Positions 55,891-64,000 of a stretch of DNA of 64,000 nucleotides are shown here, one piece after another. This stretch comes from Piscinibacter sp. (lineage in GTDB: Bacteria; Pseudomonadota; Gammaproteobacteria; Burkholderiales; Burkholderiaceae_C): assembly GCA_019635485.1 (NCBI GenBank), contig JAHBZL010000004.1, positions 1 through 64,000 on the forward strand. The letters run 5' to 3'. Below the pieces are notes generated by a model that was not told the DNA's origin, did no database searches, and was given only the letters and a program-made list of their open reading frames with translations. The position numbers were made by a program, and so were the translations under genes. Every line of letters starts with the position of its first letter. The first letter of the stretch is position 1.

Positions 55891-57210
55891 TCAGGTCTTT
55901 TCGAGCAGGCTGTAGAAAAACCCGTCCGGCGTGGCCGCAGGGCCGGGCGCCGGACGATCCGGGTCATTGTCGGGCAGCGGCAGCAGGTGGCCGGGCGACG
56001 GGGGGTCTGCAGGGACGCGGGCATCGCCATGGCGTTGCAAAAAAGCGTCGATCTGTCCCTGTCCCTCGGCGCGGAACACCGAACAGGTCGCGTAGAGCAG
56101 CCGGCCGCCCGGCGCGAGCGTGGGCCAGAGGGCGTCCAGCAGGCGCGCCTGCAGGGTGGCCAGCGCCGGGATGTCGGCGGCGCGGCGCAGCCAGCGCACG
56201 TCCGGATGGCGGCGCACGATGCCCGAGGCGCTGCAGGGTGCGTCCAGCAGGATCGCGTCGAAGGGGCGCCCGTCCCACCAGTCCTCCGGACGGGCCGCGT
56301 CGGCGGCGCGCGTCGTGGCCTGCAGGCCGAGCCGGGCCAGCGTCTCGTGCACCCGGACGAGCCGGGCGGCATCGGCGTCCAGCGCCAGCAGGTCGAGGTC
56401 GGCGCACTCCAGCAGGTGCGCGGTCTTGCCGCCCGGCGCGGCGCAGGCGTCGAGCACGCGCGCGCCGGGCGGCAGGCCGGTGCCGGTCAGCAGCGGCGCG
56501 GCGCGTTGCGCGGCGAGATCCTGCACCGAGACGTCGCCGTCCGCGAAGCCCGGCAACTGCGGCACCGGGCAGGGCCGGGCCAGCACGACGGCCGCGCCGC
56601 CGGCCGGCCGGGCCTCGATGCCGGCAGTGGCCAGTCGGGCCAGGTAGTCCGCCACGCTGCCACGCCGGCGGTTGACGCGCAGCACCATCGGCGGATGCGC
56701 GTTGTTCGCCTCCAGCAGCGCCTGCCACTGCGCCGGCCAGTCCTGCCGCAGCCGGTCGATCCACCAGCGCGGGTGGCTGTGGCGGCCGGCGGGGTCGCGC
56801 TCGACCGCCGCGGCGAGATCGTCGCGCTCGCGCAGGAAGCGGCGCAGCACCGCGTTGACGAACCCGGCGCTGCCGGCCGCGCGCCGCCGCATCGCCGCCA
56901 CGGCCTGGTCGACCAGCGTGTGCGCCTCGTAGGGCGGCCCGCCACGCGGCCACAGCAGCGCCAGCGCCGTGAGCAGCAGCGCATCGACGGCCGGCGGCGG
57001 CGCCTTGCTGGCGAGCCGTTCGCGCAGCGCCAGCGCGCTGCCGAGCCAGCGCAGCGCGTGGAAGCTGAGCGCCTGGGTGCCGGGGCGGGCCGGGGCCGGG
57101 CAGGCGGCCAGCGCGTCGGTCAGGCTGCGGCCGGCCCGCACGGCCTGCACCGCGTCGGCCGCGTGGCCCAGCAGGCGCGCCAGCGGCAGGGCGGGAGCGG
57201 GGGATTTCAC
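55891..57210 (-). CDS. rsmB: 16S rRNA (cytosine-967-C5)-methyltransferase
   Basis: This 439-residue enzyme has an N-terminal NusB-like RNA-binding domain (about 1-140, with GFVNAVLRRFLRERDDL), then a Rossmann methyltransferase domain. The latter has the SAM motif VLDACAAPGGKTAHLLE, the DAPCSASGIVRRHPD motif IV cysteine and ATCSVFRAEG with the nucleophilic Cys. I start at GTG 57210 (VKSPAPALPLAR); the frame stays open to 57402 but that part is shadow of the folE leader. It methylates C967 of 16S rRNA. Confidence 0.92.
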   Translation of the reverse strand: MKSPAPALPLARLLGHAADAVQAVRAGRSLTDALAACPAPARPGTQALSFHALRWLGSALALRERLASKAPPPAVDALLLTALALLWPRGGPPYEAHTLVDQAVAAMRRRAAGSAGFVNAVLRRFLRERDDLAAAVERDPAGRHSHPRWWIDRLRQDWPAQWQALLEANNAHPPMVLRVNRRRGSVADYLARLATAGIEARPAGGAAVVLARPCPVPQLPGFADGDVSVQDLAAQRAAPLLTGTGLPPGARVLDACAAPGGKTAHLLECADLDLLALDADAARLVRVHETLARLGLQATTRAADAARPEDWWDGRPFDAILLDAPCSASGIVRRHPDVRWLRRAADIPALATLQARLLDALWPTLAPGGRLLYATCSVFRAEGQGQIDAFLQRHGDARVPADPPSPGHLLPLPDNDPDRPAPGPAATPDGFFYSLLEKT

Positions 57211-57328
57211 CGTGCCCAGTCTACGGGCAGCGTGCGCGACCCCAGGGATTCGCGGGGCGTGTCGGCCCGGGCTGCGGCGCGTCGGCGGCTGCGGTACCCT
57301 GTCGGCCCGTTCCGACTCCGCGCGCGCC

Positions 57329-58063
57329 ATGTCTCCCGAACCCGCCACGCCGATCTTCCGCTCCGAGGAGGACCTGGCGCGCCTGCCGGCCTCGGAGCGC
57401 ATCCGCTACCGGCTGATCGGCGCGCAGTGCCGCTACCACGCGAACGACAACATCGCCGAGCACATCGCCGACGGCGAGCTCGACGAGCTGCAGGCCGAGG
57501 TCGAGGCTCGGATGAAGGAGGTGCTGCGCGCGCTGGTGATCGACACCGAGAGCGACCACAACACCAACGACACCGCCAAGCGCGTCGCGAAGATGTTCCT
57601 GCACGAGGTGTTCAAGGGCCGCTACACCGGCATGCCCTCGGTGACCGAGTTCCCGAACTTCTCGCGCCTGAACGAGCTGATGATCGTCGGGCCGGTGAAG
57701 GTGCGCAGCGCCTGCTCGCACCACCTGTGCCCGATCCTCGGCAAGGTGTGGATCGGCGTGCTGCCCAACGAGTTCTCGAACCTGATCGGGCTGTCCAAGT
57801 ACGCGCGCATCTGCGACTGGGTGATGAGCCGACCGCAGATCCAGGAGGAGGCGGTGATCATGCTCGCCGACGAGCTGCAGGAGCGCGTCAAGCCCGATGG
57901 CCTGGCGATCGTGATGGAGGCCGACCACTTCTGCATGCACTGGCGCGGCGTCAAGGACGACGAATCGATGATGACCAACAGCGTGATGCGCGGCGCGTTC
58001 CTGAAGGACGCCAACCTGCGGCGCGAGTTTCTGTCCCTGCTGTCGAAGAAGAACGGGGGCTGA
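57329..58063 (+). CDS. folE: GTP cyclohydrolase I
   Basis: This 244-residue enzyme converts GTP to 7,8-dihydroneopterin triphosphate, the first step of folate synthesis. Zinc and active-site motifs VRSACSHHLCPILGKVWIGV and LSKYARICDWVMSRPQIQEE are present. The N-terminal extension before the catalytic core is about 60 residues, longer than E. coli FolE. I start at ATG 57329 (MSPEPATPIF); the frame is open upstream only as shadow of rsmB. Confidence 0.94.
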   Translation: MSPEPATPIFRSEEDLARLPASERIRYRLIGAQCRYHANDNIAEHIADGELDELQAEVEARMKEVLRALVIDTESDHNTNDTAKRVAKMFLHEVFKGRYTGMPSVTEFPNFSRLNELMIVGPVKVRSACSHHLCPILGKVWIGVLPNEFSNLIGLSKYARICDWVMSRPQIQEEAVIMLADELQERVKPDGLAIVMEADHFCMHWRGVKDDESMMTNSVMRGAFLKDANLRREFLSLLSKKNGG

Positions 58064-58064
58064 C

Positions 58065-58490
58065 ATGCTCGTCCGCCTGCTCTACGCCAGCCGCGCTGCC
58101 GAAGGTGTCGGCACCGAGGAACTCGGCGCGATCCTGCGCAAGTCGCGCCAGAACAACCCGGGGCACGGCGTCACCGGCCTGCTGTGCCTGTCCGGTGGCA
58201 TCTTCCTGCAGGTGCTGGAAGGCGGCCGCCTGCCGGTGAGCGCGCTGTACAACCGCATCAGCAGCGACCCGCGCCACCGCGACGTGGTGCTGCTCAGCTA
58301 CGACGAGATCGCCGAGCGCCGCTTCGCCGGCTGGTCGATGGGCGTGATCGACCTGTCGCGCCTGAACCCGGCGCTGCTGCTGAAGTACTCCGAGAAGGCG
58401 GTGCTCGACCCCTACGCGCTGTCCGGGCGCGTCTCGATGGCGCTGTTCGACGAGCTGATCGCGACCGCCTCGGTGCACTGCTCGACCTGA
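58065..58490 (+). CDS. BLUF-domain blue-light photoreceptor
   Basis: This 141-residue protein is a single BLUF domain (about residues 1-95) plus a C-terminal helical tail. Flavin-site residues are present: Tyr7 (RLLYAS), Asn31 (RQNNPG), Gln49 (FLQVLEG), Trp90 and Met92 (GWSMGV). It has no output domain, so it must act through a partner. It starts 1 base after the folE stop, an unusual neighbour, and is probably co-transcribed with folE. Confidence 0.9.
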   Translation: MLVRLLYASRAAEGVGTEELGAILRKSRQNNPGHGVTGLLCLSGGIFLQVLEGGRLPVSALYNRISSDPRHRDVVLLSYDEIAERRFAGWSMGVIDLSRLNPALLLKYSEKAVLDPYALSGRVSMALFDELIATASVHCST

Positions 58491-58506
58491 TCGCCGCGCG
58501 CGCGGG

Positions 58507-58845
58507 TCAGCCCGGCACCGGCATCTGCCGCGCGAGCCACGCGGCCACCTGCGCGACGGGCGCCTCGATCTCGACTGCCTTGCGCCGCGCGCCGGCCCCG
58601 CGCACCAACGCCAGCGCGCGCCGGGGCAGTCCGAGTTCGCCGGCCAGCCAGCGCAGCAGCGCGTCGTTGGCCCGACCGTCCACCGGCGGCGCGGCCAGTC
58701 GCACGCGCAGCGCGCCGTCGTGCAGCCCGTCGACCATCGTCTGCCGGGCGTTGGGCACCACGCTCAGGGCCAGCCGCGTGCGATCGCCGTGCGCCGCGAG
58801 GCAGGGCCAGCCCGTCGCGTCCGCGTCGGGACCCGCCACGGCCAC
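58507..58845 (-). CDS. DUF167/YggU family protein
   Basis: This 112-residue small protein has the YggU core RLALSVVPNARQTMVDGLHD, LRVRLAAPPVDGRANDALLR then WLAGELGLPRRALALVRGAG. These proteins are ubiquitous and of uncertain function. The start is GTG 58845, 1 base after the topoisomerase stop, so it is coupled to topB; a second GTG at 58839 is possible. Confidence 0.87.
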   Translation of the reverse strand: MAVAGPDADATGWPCLAAHGDRTRLALSVVPNARQTMVDGLHDGALRVRLAAPPVDGRANDALLRWLAGELGLPRRALALVRGAGARRKAVEIEAPVAQVAAWLARQMPVPG

Positions 58846-58846
58846 C

Positions 58847-61423
58847 TCAGGCCTTGGTCTTCTTCGCCGCGGCCTTCTTGGCCGGCGCCTTGGCGGCGCG
58901 CGGCTCGAACTCGAAGCCGACCTTGCCTTCCTTCTTGTCGTAGGCGAGGTAGGCCTTGAACTTGCGCCGCGTCTTGTTGGAGACGAAGTTCTCCAGCAGG
59001 TCGGTCTTGCCGGTGGCCAGCAGCTTGCCCATCTGCTCGCGCGCGACGGGCTGCTGCAGGATGATCTTGCCGCTCTTGAAGTCGCAGGTGACGTGCGCGC
59101 CGACCGCGTGCTCGCAGACGTAGCTGGTGCCGTGCTCGAACACGCGCCCCTGGCACTTGGGGCAGTGGCCGAGGGCCTCCTGGCCGGAAAAATCGACCGG
59201 CTCGCCGTCGCCCTCGGCCTTCTTCGCGTCCTCGCCGAAGTCGAACTCGAGCTTCCAGTTGTTGATCTCGTCGTCGAAGGCCAGCTTCAGCTCGGCGGTG
59301 AAGGGCCAGCCGGCCTTGGAGCGGAAGCCCTCCAGCGGGCCGATCTTCTTGTTCGCGATGAACTGCTCCACCTCGTCGAGCTCGAAGCTGCGGCCACCGG
59401 GGATCTTGCTGATCGAGAAGCCGCAGCCTTCCTCCGCGCCGGACGGTCCGGTGCAGGCAAAGCGCCGGTAGTTCTCCTTGACCACGCCGCCGCAGTTCGG
59501 GCACGGCACCGCGAGCGTCGCGTAGTCGCCGGGGATCGTGTCGCGGTCGTACTCCTTGGCCTTGCGCACGATGCGCTCGGCCATCGCCGCGATCTCGGCC
59601 ATGAAGGCCTCGCGCTGCAGCCGGCCCTTCTCCATCTCGGCGAGCTGGTACTCCCAGTTGCCGGTCAGCTCGGGCTTGGTCAGGTCCTCGACGCCCAGGC
59701 CGCGCAGCAGCGTCATCAGCTGGAACGCCTTGGCGCCGGGCACCAGCTCGCGGCCCTCGCGGTGCATGTACTTCTCGAGGATCAGCCCTTCGATGATCGC
59801 CGCGCGCGTGGCCGGCGTGCCCAGGCCCTTCTCGGCCATCGCCTCGCGCAGCTCGTCGTCGTCGATCAGCTTGCCGGCGCCTTCCATGGCCGAGAGCAGC
59901 GTCGCCTCGGTGTAGCGCGGCGGCGGCTTGGTCTTCAGCGCCTGCACGTCGACCCCCTCGGTGCGCACGACCTCGCCGGCCGCCACCGGCACGAGGTTCG
60001 CGTCGTCGCCCTGCTCCTCGCGGCCGTACACCGCCAGCCAGCCCGGCTTCACGAGCACCTTGCCGTTGGTCTGGAAGCTGAACTCGCGCCCGTCCTTCTT
60101 CACCATGCTGATGCGCGTCGTGACCAGGTACTCGGCACTCGGATAGAACACCGCGAGGAAGCGCTTGACCACCATGTCGTAGAGCTTGAGCTCCACCTCG
60201 GTCAGGCTCCGCGGCGCCTGCAGCGTCGGGATGATCGCGAAGTGGTCCGACACCTTGGCGTTGTCGAACACCCGCTTGCTCGGCTTGACGTAGTCCTCCT
60301 TCAGCGCCTTCCTGGCATGCGCCGACAGCTCCCGCAGCGGGCCCGGAAGATCGTCCTCGGCGAGCATCTTGATCGTGTTCTTCACGACCGGGACGTAGTC
60401 CTCCGGCAGCGCGCGCGAGTCGGTCCGCGGATAGGTCAGCACCTTGTGCTTCTCGTACAGCGCCTGCGCGATCGAAAGCGTCGTCTTCGCCGAGAAGCCG
60501 AAGCGCGAATTGGCCTCGCGCTGCAGGCTGGTCAGGTCGTACAGCAGCGGGCTGGCCTGCGTGCTCGGCTTGGACTCCTCGGTGACCGCGGCCGGCTCCC
60601 CGCGGCAGGCCTGGGCGATGGCCTGCGCGTCGGCCTCGTTCCAGAGCCGGTCGGCGCGCTGCTCGGGGTCGTCCGGGTTCTTCTTCCACTTCGGGTCGAA
60701 CCACTTGCCCTCGTACTCGCCGGCCTGGGCCGCGAAGCTCGCCCGCACCTCCCAGTAGTCGCGCGCGACGTGCTTGCGGATCTTCTCCTCGCGCTCGACG
60801 ACGATCGACAGCGTCGGCGTCTGCACCCGCCCGACGGTGGTCAGGAAGAAGCCGCCGTCGCGCGAGTTGAAGGCGGTCATCGCGCGCGTGCCGTTGATGC
60901 CGACCAGCCAGTCGGCCTCGGAGCGGCTGCGCGCCGCCTCGGCCAGGCCACGCAGTTCCTCGTCGCTGCGCAGGTTCTCGAAGCCCTCGCGGATGGCCGC
61001 CGGCGTCATGCTCTGCAGCCACAGCCGCTTCACCGGATGCTTGCTCTTCGCATGCTGCTGGATCAGGCGGAAGATCAGCTCGCCCTCGCGGCCCGCGTCG
61101 CAGGCGTTGATCAGTTCGCTGACGTCCTTGCGCTTGACGAGCTTGACGATCGCGTTCAGTCTGCCCTTGCTCTTGTCGATCGGGTTCAGGTCGAAGTGCG
61201 GCGGGATCACCGGCAGGTGCGCGAAGCTCCACTTGCCGCGCTTGACGTCGAATTCCTCCGGCGCCTTGATCTCCAGCAGGTGGCCGACGGCGGAGGTGAC
61301 CAGGTAGCGGTCGTTCTCGAAGTACTCGTCGTGCTTCTCGAACTTGCCGACACTCGGGGTCAGCGCGCGGACGATGTCCTGCGCGACGGAAGGCTTCTCG
61401 GCAATGATCAGGGACTTGGTCAT
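58847..61423 (-). CDS. topB: DNA topoisomerase III (type IA)
   Basis: This 858-residue enzyme has the Toprim domain (SLIIAEKPSVAQDIVRAL, with Glu9, and NACDAGREGELIFR), the catalytic Tyr331 in LTYPRTDSR, and C-terminal zinc-ribbon motifs: CPNCGGVVKENYRRFACTG, then CPKCQGRVFEHGTSYVCEH. It ends in a Lys/Ala-rich tail (KKAAAKKTKA). Passes single DNA strands and decatenates. The ATG at 61423 matches the family's MTKSLIIAEKPSVA start; a longer frame runs on upstream. Confidence 0.95.
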   Translation of the reverse strand: MTKSLIIAEKPSVAQDIVRALTPSVGKFEKHDEYFENDRYLVTSAVGHLLEIKAPEEFDVKRGKWSFAHLPVIPPHFDLNPIDKSKGRLNAIVKLVKRKDVSELINACDAGREGELIFRLIQQHAKSKHPVKRLWLQSMTPAAIREGFENLRSDEELRGLAEAARSRSEADWLVGINGTRAMTAFNSRDGGFFLTTVGRVQTPTLSIVVEREEKIRKHVARDYWEVRASFAAQAGEYEGKWFDPKWKKNPDDPEQRADRLWNEADAQAIAQACRGEPAAVTEESKPSTQASPLLYDLTSLQREANSRFGFSAKTTLSIAQALYEKHKVLTYPRTDSRALPEDYVPVVKNTIKMLAEDDLPGPLRELSAHARKALKEDYVKPSKRVFDNAKVSDHFAIIPTLQAPRSLTEVELKLYDMVVKRFLAVFYPSAEYLVTTRISMVKKDGREFSFQTNGKVLVKPGWLAVYGREEQGDDANLVPVAAGEVVRTEGVDVQALKTKPPPRYTEATLLSAMEGAGKLIDDDELREAMAEKGLGTPATRAAIIEGLILEKYMHREGRELVPGAKAFQLMTLLRGLGVEDLTKPELTGNWEYQLAEMEKGRLQREAFMAEIAAMAERIVRKAKEYDRDTIPGDYATLAVPCPNCGGVVKENYRRFACTGPSGAEEGCGFSISKIPGGRSFELDEVEQFIANKKIGPLEGFRSKAGWPFTAELKLAFDDEINNWKLEFDFGEDAKKAEGDGEPVDFSGQEALGHCPKCQGRVFEHGTSYVCEHAVGAHVTCDFKSGKIILQQPVAREQMGKLLATGKTDLLENFVSNKTRRKFKAYLAYDKKEGKVGFEFEPRAAKAPAKKAAAKKTKA

Positions 61424-61503
61424 GGACGGCATCAGGTTCTCGGCCGGCGGTCGGGCCTGCATCATCAATACAATCCGCCTCGCGCGCACGCACGCGCGCG
61501 CCC

Positions 61504-62022
61504 ATGATTTCAATGTACCCAATCAGGACGATGGCGCAAGCAAGCAACGGCAAGCAGCATCCGGCGGCAGAAAGCGGCGGCCGGCGCATCCAGGTGCGCC
61601 GCTCGGGCGTGCACGGCAAAGGCGTGTTCGCGCTGCAGACGATTCCGCGCGGCGAGACCGTCATCGAGTACAAGGGCGAGGTAATCACCTGGCCCGAGGC
61701 GCTGCGCCGGCATCCGCACGACCCGTCGGACCCGAACCACACCTTCTACTTCCACATCGACGACGGCCGCGTCATCGATGCCAAGGTGGGCGGCAACGCG
61801 GCCCGCTGGATCAACCATGCCTGCCAGCCGAACTGCGAGGCCGACGAGACCGACGGCCGGGTCTTCATCAAGGCGCTGCGCACGATCGCGCCCGGCGAGG
61901 AACTGTTCTACGACTACGGCCTGGTGATCGACGAGCGCTACACGCCGAAGCTGAAGAAGCAGTTCGAATGCCGCTGCGGCGCGAAGAAGTGCCGCGGCAC
62001 GATGCTGGCGCCCAAGCGCTGA
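61504..62022 (+). CDS. SET-domain lysine methyltransferase-like protein
   Basis: This protein of up to 172 residues has a complete SET domain: GVHGKGVFALQTIPRGETVI, the pseudoknot segments WINHACQPNCEADE and EELFYDYG, and a post-SET zinc cluster CRCGAKKCRGTM. Eukaryotic SET enzymes methylate histone lysines; bacterial ones are less understood. In-frame ATGs at 61513 and 61531 are alternatives; no site has a clear ribosome-binding sequence. A good -10, TACAAT, lies at 61469-61474. Divergent from topB. Confidence 0.88.
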   Translation: MISMYPIRTMAQASNGKQHPAAESGGRRIQVRRSGVHGKGVFALQTIPRGETVIEYKGEVITWPEALRRHPHDPSDPNHTFYFHIDDGRVIDAKVGGNAARWINHACQPNCEADETDGRVFIKALRTIAPGEELFYDYGLVIDERYTPKLKKQFECRCGAKKCRGTMLAPKR

Positions 62023-62029
62023 GGCCGGG

Positions 62030-62923
62030 ATGAGCGAGCCGCTGCACTGGGGAGCCGAGGCGCTGTGGCAGCAGCTGCTGCCCGAGCTGCCGGGGCTCTC
62101 GGTCGAGATCGTCGAGCGCACCTCGTCGACGAACACGGCCCTGCTCGAGCGCGCCCGCGTCGTCAGCCGCCACGGCCCCGACAGCGACGAGGTGCTGGTG
62201 CACCACAGCGTCGAGAGCGCGGCCTTCGGCCGGCGCGCCGCGGACGTGCAGCCCTGCCTGCTGGTGGCCGAACACCAGACCGGCGGCCGGGGGCGCCAGG
62301 GGCGCGGCTGGCAGTCGGTGGCCGGCGCCTCGCTGACCTTCTCGCTGGCCATGCCGCTGGCCGGGCACGACTGGTCCGGCCTGTCGCTGGTCGTCGGCCT
62401 GGCCCTGGCCGATGCGCTCGACCCGCCGGCGGCTGGCGGCGTGCCGCGCATCGGCCTGAAGTGGCCCAACGACCTCTGGCTGCTCGACGGCGAGGGCGGA
62501 CGCAAGCTCGGCGGCGTGCTGATCGAGACCATCTCGGCCGGCAGCAAGCGGCTCGCCGTGATCGGCGTCGGCATGAACATCACGCCGCTGGCCGCCGTGG
62601 AGGCCAGCACCGGCTTCGCCTGCGCGCAGGAGCTCGACGCGGCCGCAACGCCGCCGTTGGTGCTGGCCCGGGTCGCGCTGCCGCTGGTGCGCGCGCTGCA
62701 CCGCTTCGAGGCCGAGGGCTTCGGCGCGTTCGCGGCCGACTACGCCCGGCGCGACCTGCTGCTCGGCCGGCCGGTGCGCACCACGCTGGCCGATGCCCCG
62801 GAAGGCACGGCGCGCGGTGTCGACGCTCGCGGCGCACTGCTGGTGCAGACCCCGACCGGCATCGTGCCGGTCAGCAGCGGCGAGGTCAGCGTCCGCCTGG
62901 ACCCGTCGGACCCGGCCCGCTGA
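62030..62923 (+). CDS. birA: Biotin--[acetyl-CoA-carboxylase] ligase
   Basis: This 297-residue group I biotin-protein ligase has no N-terminal DNA-binding domain, so it cannot repress bio genes like E. coli BirA. It has the biotinyl-AMP motif GGRGRQGRGWQSVAGASLTF, the LKWPNDLWL stretch with the catalytic Lys, and a C-terminal SH3-like cap (ALLVQTPTGIVPVSSGEVSV). It follows the SET gene by 8 bases and is probably co-transcribed. Confidence 0.93.
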   Translation: MSEPLHWGAEALWQQLLPELPGLSVEIVERTSSTNTALLERARVVSRHGPDSDEVLVHHSVESAAFGRRAADVQPCLLVAEHQTGGRGRQGRGWQSVAGASLTFSLAMPLAGHDWSGLSLVVGLALADALDPPAAGGVPRIGLKWPNDLWLLDGEGGRKLGGVLIETISAGSKRLAVIGVGMNITPLAAVEASTGFACAQELDAAATPPLVLARVALPLVRALHRFEAEGFGAFAADYARRDLLLGRPVRTTLADAPEGTARGVDARGALLVQTPTGIVPVSSGEVSVRLDPSDPAR

Positions 62924-62929
62924 GGCGGC

Positions 62930-63631
62930 ATGCTGCGGCTCCTGGCCCTCCTGCTGCTGGCGGCCAACCTGCTCTTCTTCGCCTGGAGCCAGGGCTGGCT
63001 GGCCGACCTGACCGGGCTGCGCCCGCACCCGGAGCGCGAGCCGCAGCGCCTGGCGCGCCAGGTGCGGCCCGAGACCATCGTCGTGCTGCCGCCCCCACCC
63101 ACGCCCCCCGCGCCGCGCTCGCCATCCGGCACCGCCAGCGCTGTGGTCGCTGCCGCCGCCGAGCCGCCCGTCTGCCTGGAGGCCGGGCCGTTCGCGACCG
63201 GTGCGTCGATCTCGGCCATGGCCACGCTGCGGGCCGTGCAGCCGCCGCTGCCGCCGGGCAGCTGGGTCGAGGTGACGATCGAGCGCCCGGGCGCGTGGCT
63301 GGTGGTGCTGGCCAAGCCGGCCAACCGGGACGCATTGGCCAAGCGCGACGAGGAACTGAAGCGTGCGCGCGTCGCCTACGAGGTGCTGACGACGCCGGAG
63401 GAGTTTGCAGGCAGCCTGTCGCTCGGCCGCTTCAATGACCGCGAGGCGGCCGACCGGGCGCTGGCGCAGTTCGGCCAGCGCGGCATCCGTCCCGCCCGGG
63501 TGGTCGAACTGCAGGCGGCCAGCACGATCCATCTGCTGCGTGCCGACCAGGCCGACAAGGCGCTCGCGGCCCAGCTGAAGGCCCTGAAGTCCGACACGCT
63601 GGGGCGCGGCTTCGTGCCCTGCGGAAGCTAG
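62930..63631 (+). CDS. SPOR-domain-containing membrane protein
   Basis: This 233-residue protein has an N-terminal membrane anchor (about 2-19), a Pro-rich linker (VVLPPPPTPPAPRSPS) and a C-terminal domain with GRFNDREAADRALAQFGQRG, the SPOR peptidoglycan-binding pattern. It starts 7 bases after birA. SPOR domains bind denuded glycan at division sites. Its stop overlaps the convergent protease gene by four bases. Confidence 0.82.
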   Translation: MLRLLALLLLAANLLFFAWSQGWLADLTGLRPHPEREPQRLARQVRPETIVVLPPPPTPPAPRSPSGTASAVVAAAAEPPVCLEAGPFATGASISAMATLRAVQPPLPPGSWVEVTIERPGAWLVVLAKPANRDALAKRDEELKRARVAYEVLTTPEEFAGSLSLGRFNDREAADRALAQFGQRGIRPARVVELQAASTIHLLRADQADKALAAQLKALKSDTLGRGFVPCGS

Positions 63632-64000
63632 CGGTTGCGCCGCCGCAGCGCGACCAGCGCCAGGCCGAGGCCGAACAGCCAGCCGCCGCCGACGGCGCCG
63701 CCACCCGCGTCCTGCACCGGGGCAACCGCCACCGACACGTCGTCGCCGAGCGCCAGCGCCTGCTTGAGTTCGGGGGTGTCGATCAGTTCGGGCAGCAGAG
63801 CCGGCGGCACGTAGGCCGCCGGGTCACGGGCATAGGCCAGTGCCTGTGGCGCATCCAGGATGCCGGCGCCGCAGGTGCTTCTCGTGCAGGCGCATCGGCC
63901 CGGATGGTCGGCGGAGCAGGCGGGCAGGCCCGATGACAGCGCCAGCACATGCGGGCGAGCGCTGCGTCGCACGCCGTCGATCAGCTGGGCGACACTGAGC
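63628..64000 (-). CDS. Subtilase (S8) C-terminal part with GlyGly-CTERM-like tail, partial
   Basis: The minus-strand frame open to the window edge encodes at least 123 residues. It has CTRSTCGAGILDAPQALAYA, the end of an S8 peptidase domain as I know it from secreted subtilases. The C-terminus reads DAGGGAVGGGWLFGLGLALV, then ALRRRNR: a Gly-rich stretch, a membrane helix and an Arg-rich tail, like GlyGly-CTERM/rhombosortase targets. The catalytic residues lie beyond the window, so activity cannot be judged. No rhombosortase is visible. Confidence 0.7.
   Translation of the reverse strand, partial: LSVAQLIDGVRRSARPHVLALSSGLPACSADHPGRCACTRSTCGAGILDAPQALAYARDPAAYVPPALLPELIDTPELKQALALGDDVSVAVAPVQDAGGGAVGGGWLFGLGLALVALRRRNR

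Overview
The window is 64 kb of very GC-rich chromosome packed with genes on both strands. Gene content points to a betaproteobacterium of the order Burkholderiales, probably near Rubrivivax, Leptothrix or Ideonella. The indicators are Liv-type ABC uptake operons, a Bug/TctC binding protein, a DUF4390-NtrY-NtrX block next to rsmB, a DUF3563 gene, and a PEP-CTERM protein. This placement rests on recognising families by eye; no database search was possible.

Left part (1-11.5 kb): a CoA-dependent aromatic (hydroxycinnamate-like) degradation and uptake locus. A leftward operon encodes a crotonase, an acyl-CoA ligase, a short-chain dehydrogenase, a 4HBT thioesterase, a periplasmic binding protein, LivH and a LivM-LivG fusion that runs off the edge. 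Divergent from it is a metal-dependent amidohydrolase. A second, paralogous ligase lies beyond a PEP-CTERM protein and is divergent from a TetR regulator; their shared promoter carries two matching operators. Next come two universal stress proteins (11.6-13.0 kb, one with an FNR-type box) and a second complete Liv operon with an Abm/Dabb-fold protein (13.1-18.1 kb). A nested-stem element and a 1,271-residue hybrid sensor kinase follow (18.1-22.1 kb).

Middle (22-40 kb): a two-subunit molybdenum hydroxylase with the AYRGAGR motif, a Gfo/Idh/MocA oxidoreductase, a membrane-anchored heparinase-like protein and glutamine-dependent NAD synthetase. These are followed by an FTR1-type iron permease with a cupredoxin-like partner behind a Fur-like box, a Cys-rich secreted repeat protein, an alanine/glycine:Na+ symporter and a lipoprotein. 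A sugar-acid-type catabolic operon (2-hydroxyacid dehydrogenase, Bug receptor, enolase-superfamily dehydratase, DHDPS-family aldolase) sits divergent from its LysR regulator, and a GFA-family protein closes the block.

Accessory stretch (40-52 kb): a chromosomal ParM-like actin gene with a small ParR-like partner that appears frameshifted, a GCS2-type ligase, a small basic protein behind a strong promoter, and DUF3563 with an overlapping 74-codon gene. Then come an AraC regulator divergent from a Tat-exported molybdenum hydroxylase pair, a MATE exporter, a hipBA module with three operators spaced exactly 27 bp apart, an integrase remnant and tRNA-Phe. Right part (52-64 kb) is mostly conserved chromosome: NtrX-like and NtrY-like proteins, DUF4390, RsmB, FolE, a BLUF photoreceptor, DUF167, topoisomerase III, a SET-domain protein, BirA, a SPOR protein and the C-terminus of a subtilase with a GlyGly-CTERM-like tail. 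A GC-rich palindromic repeat occurs three times, always inside an operon and always in the same orientation relative to transcription.
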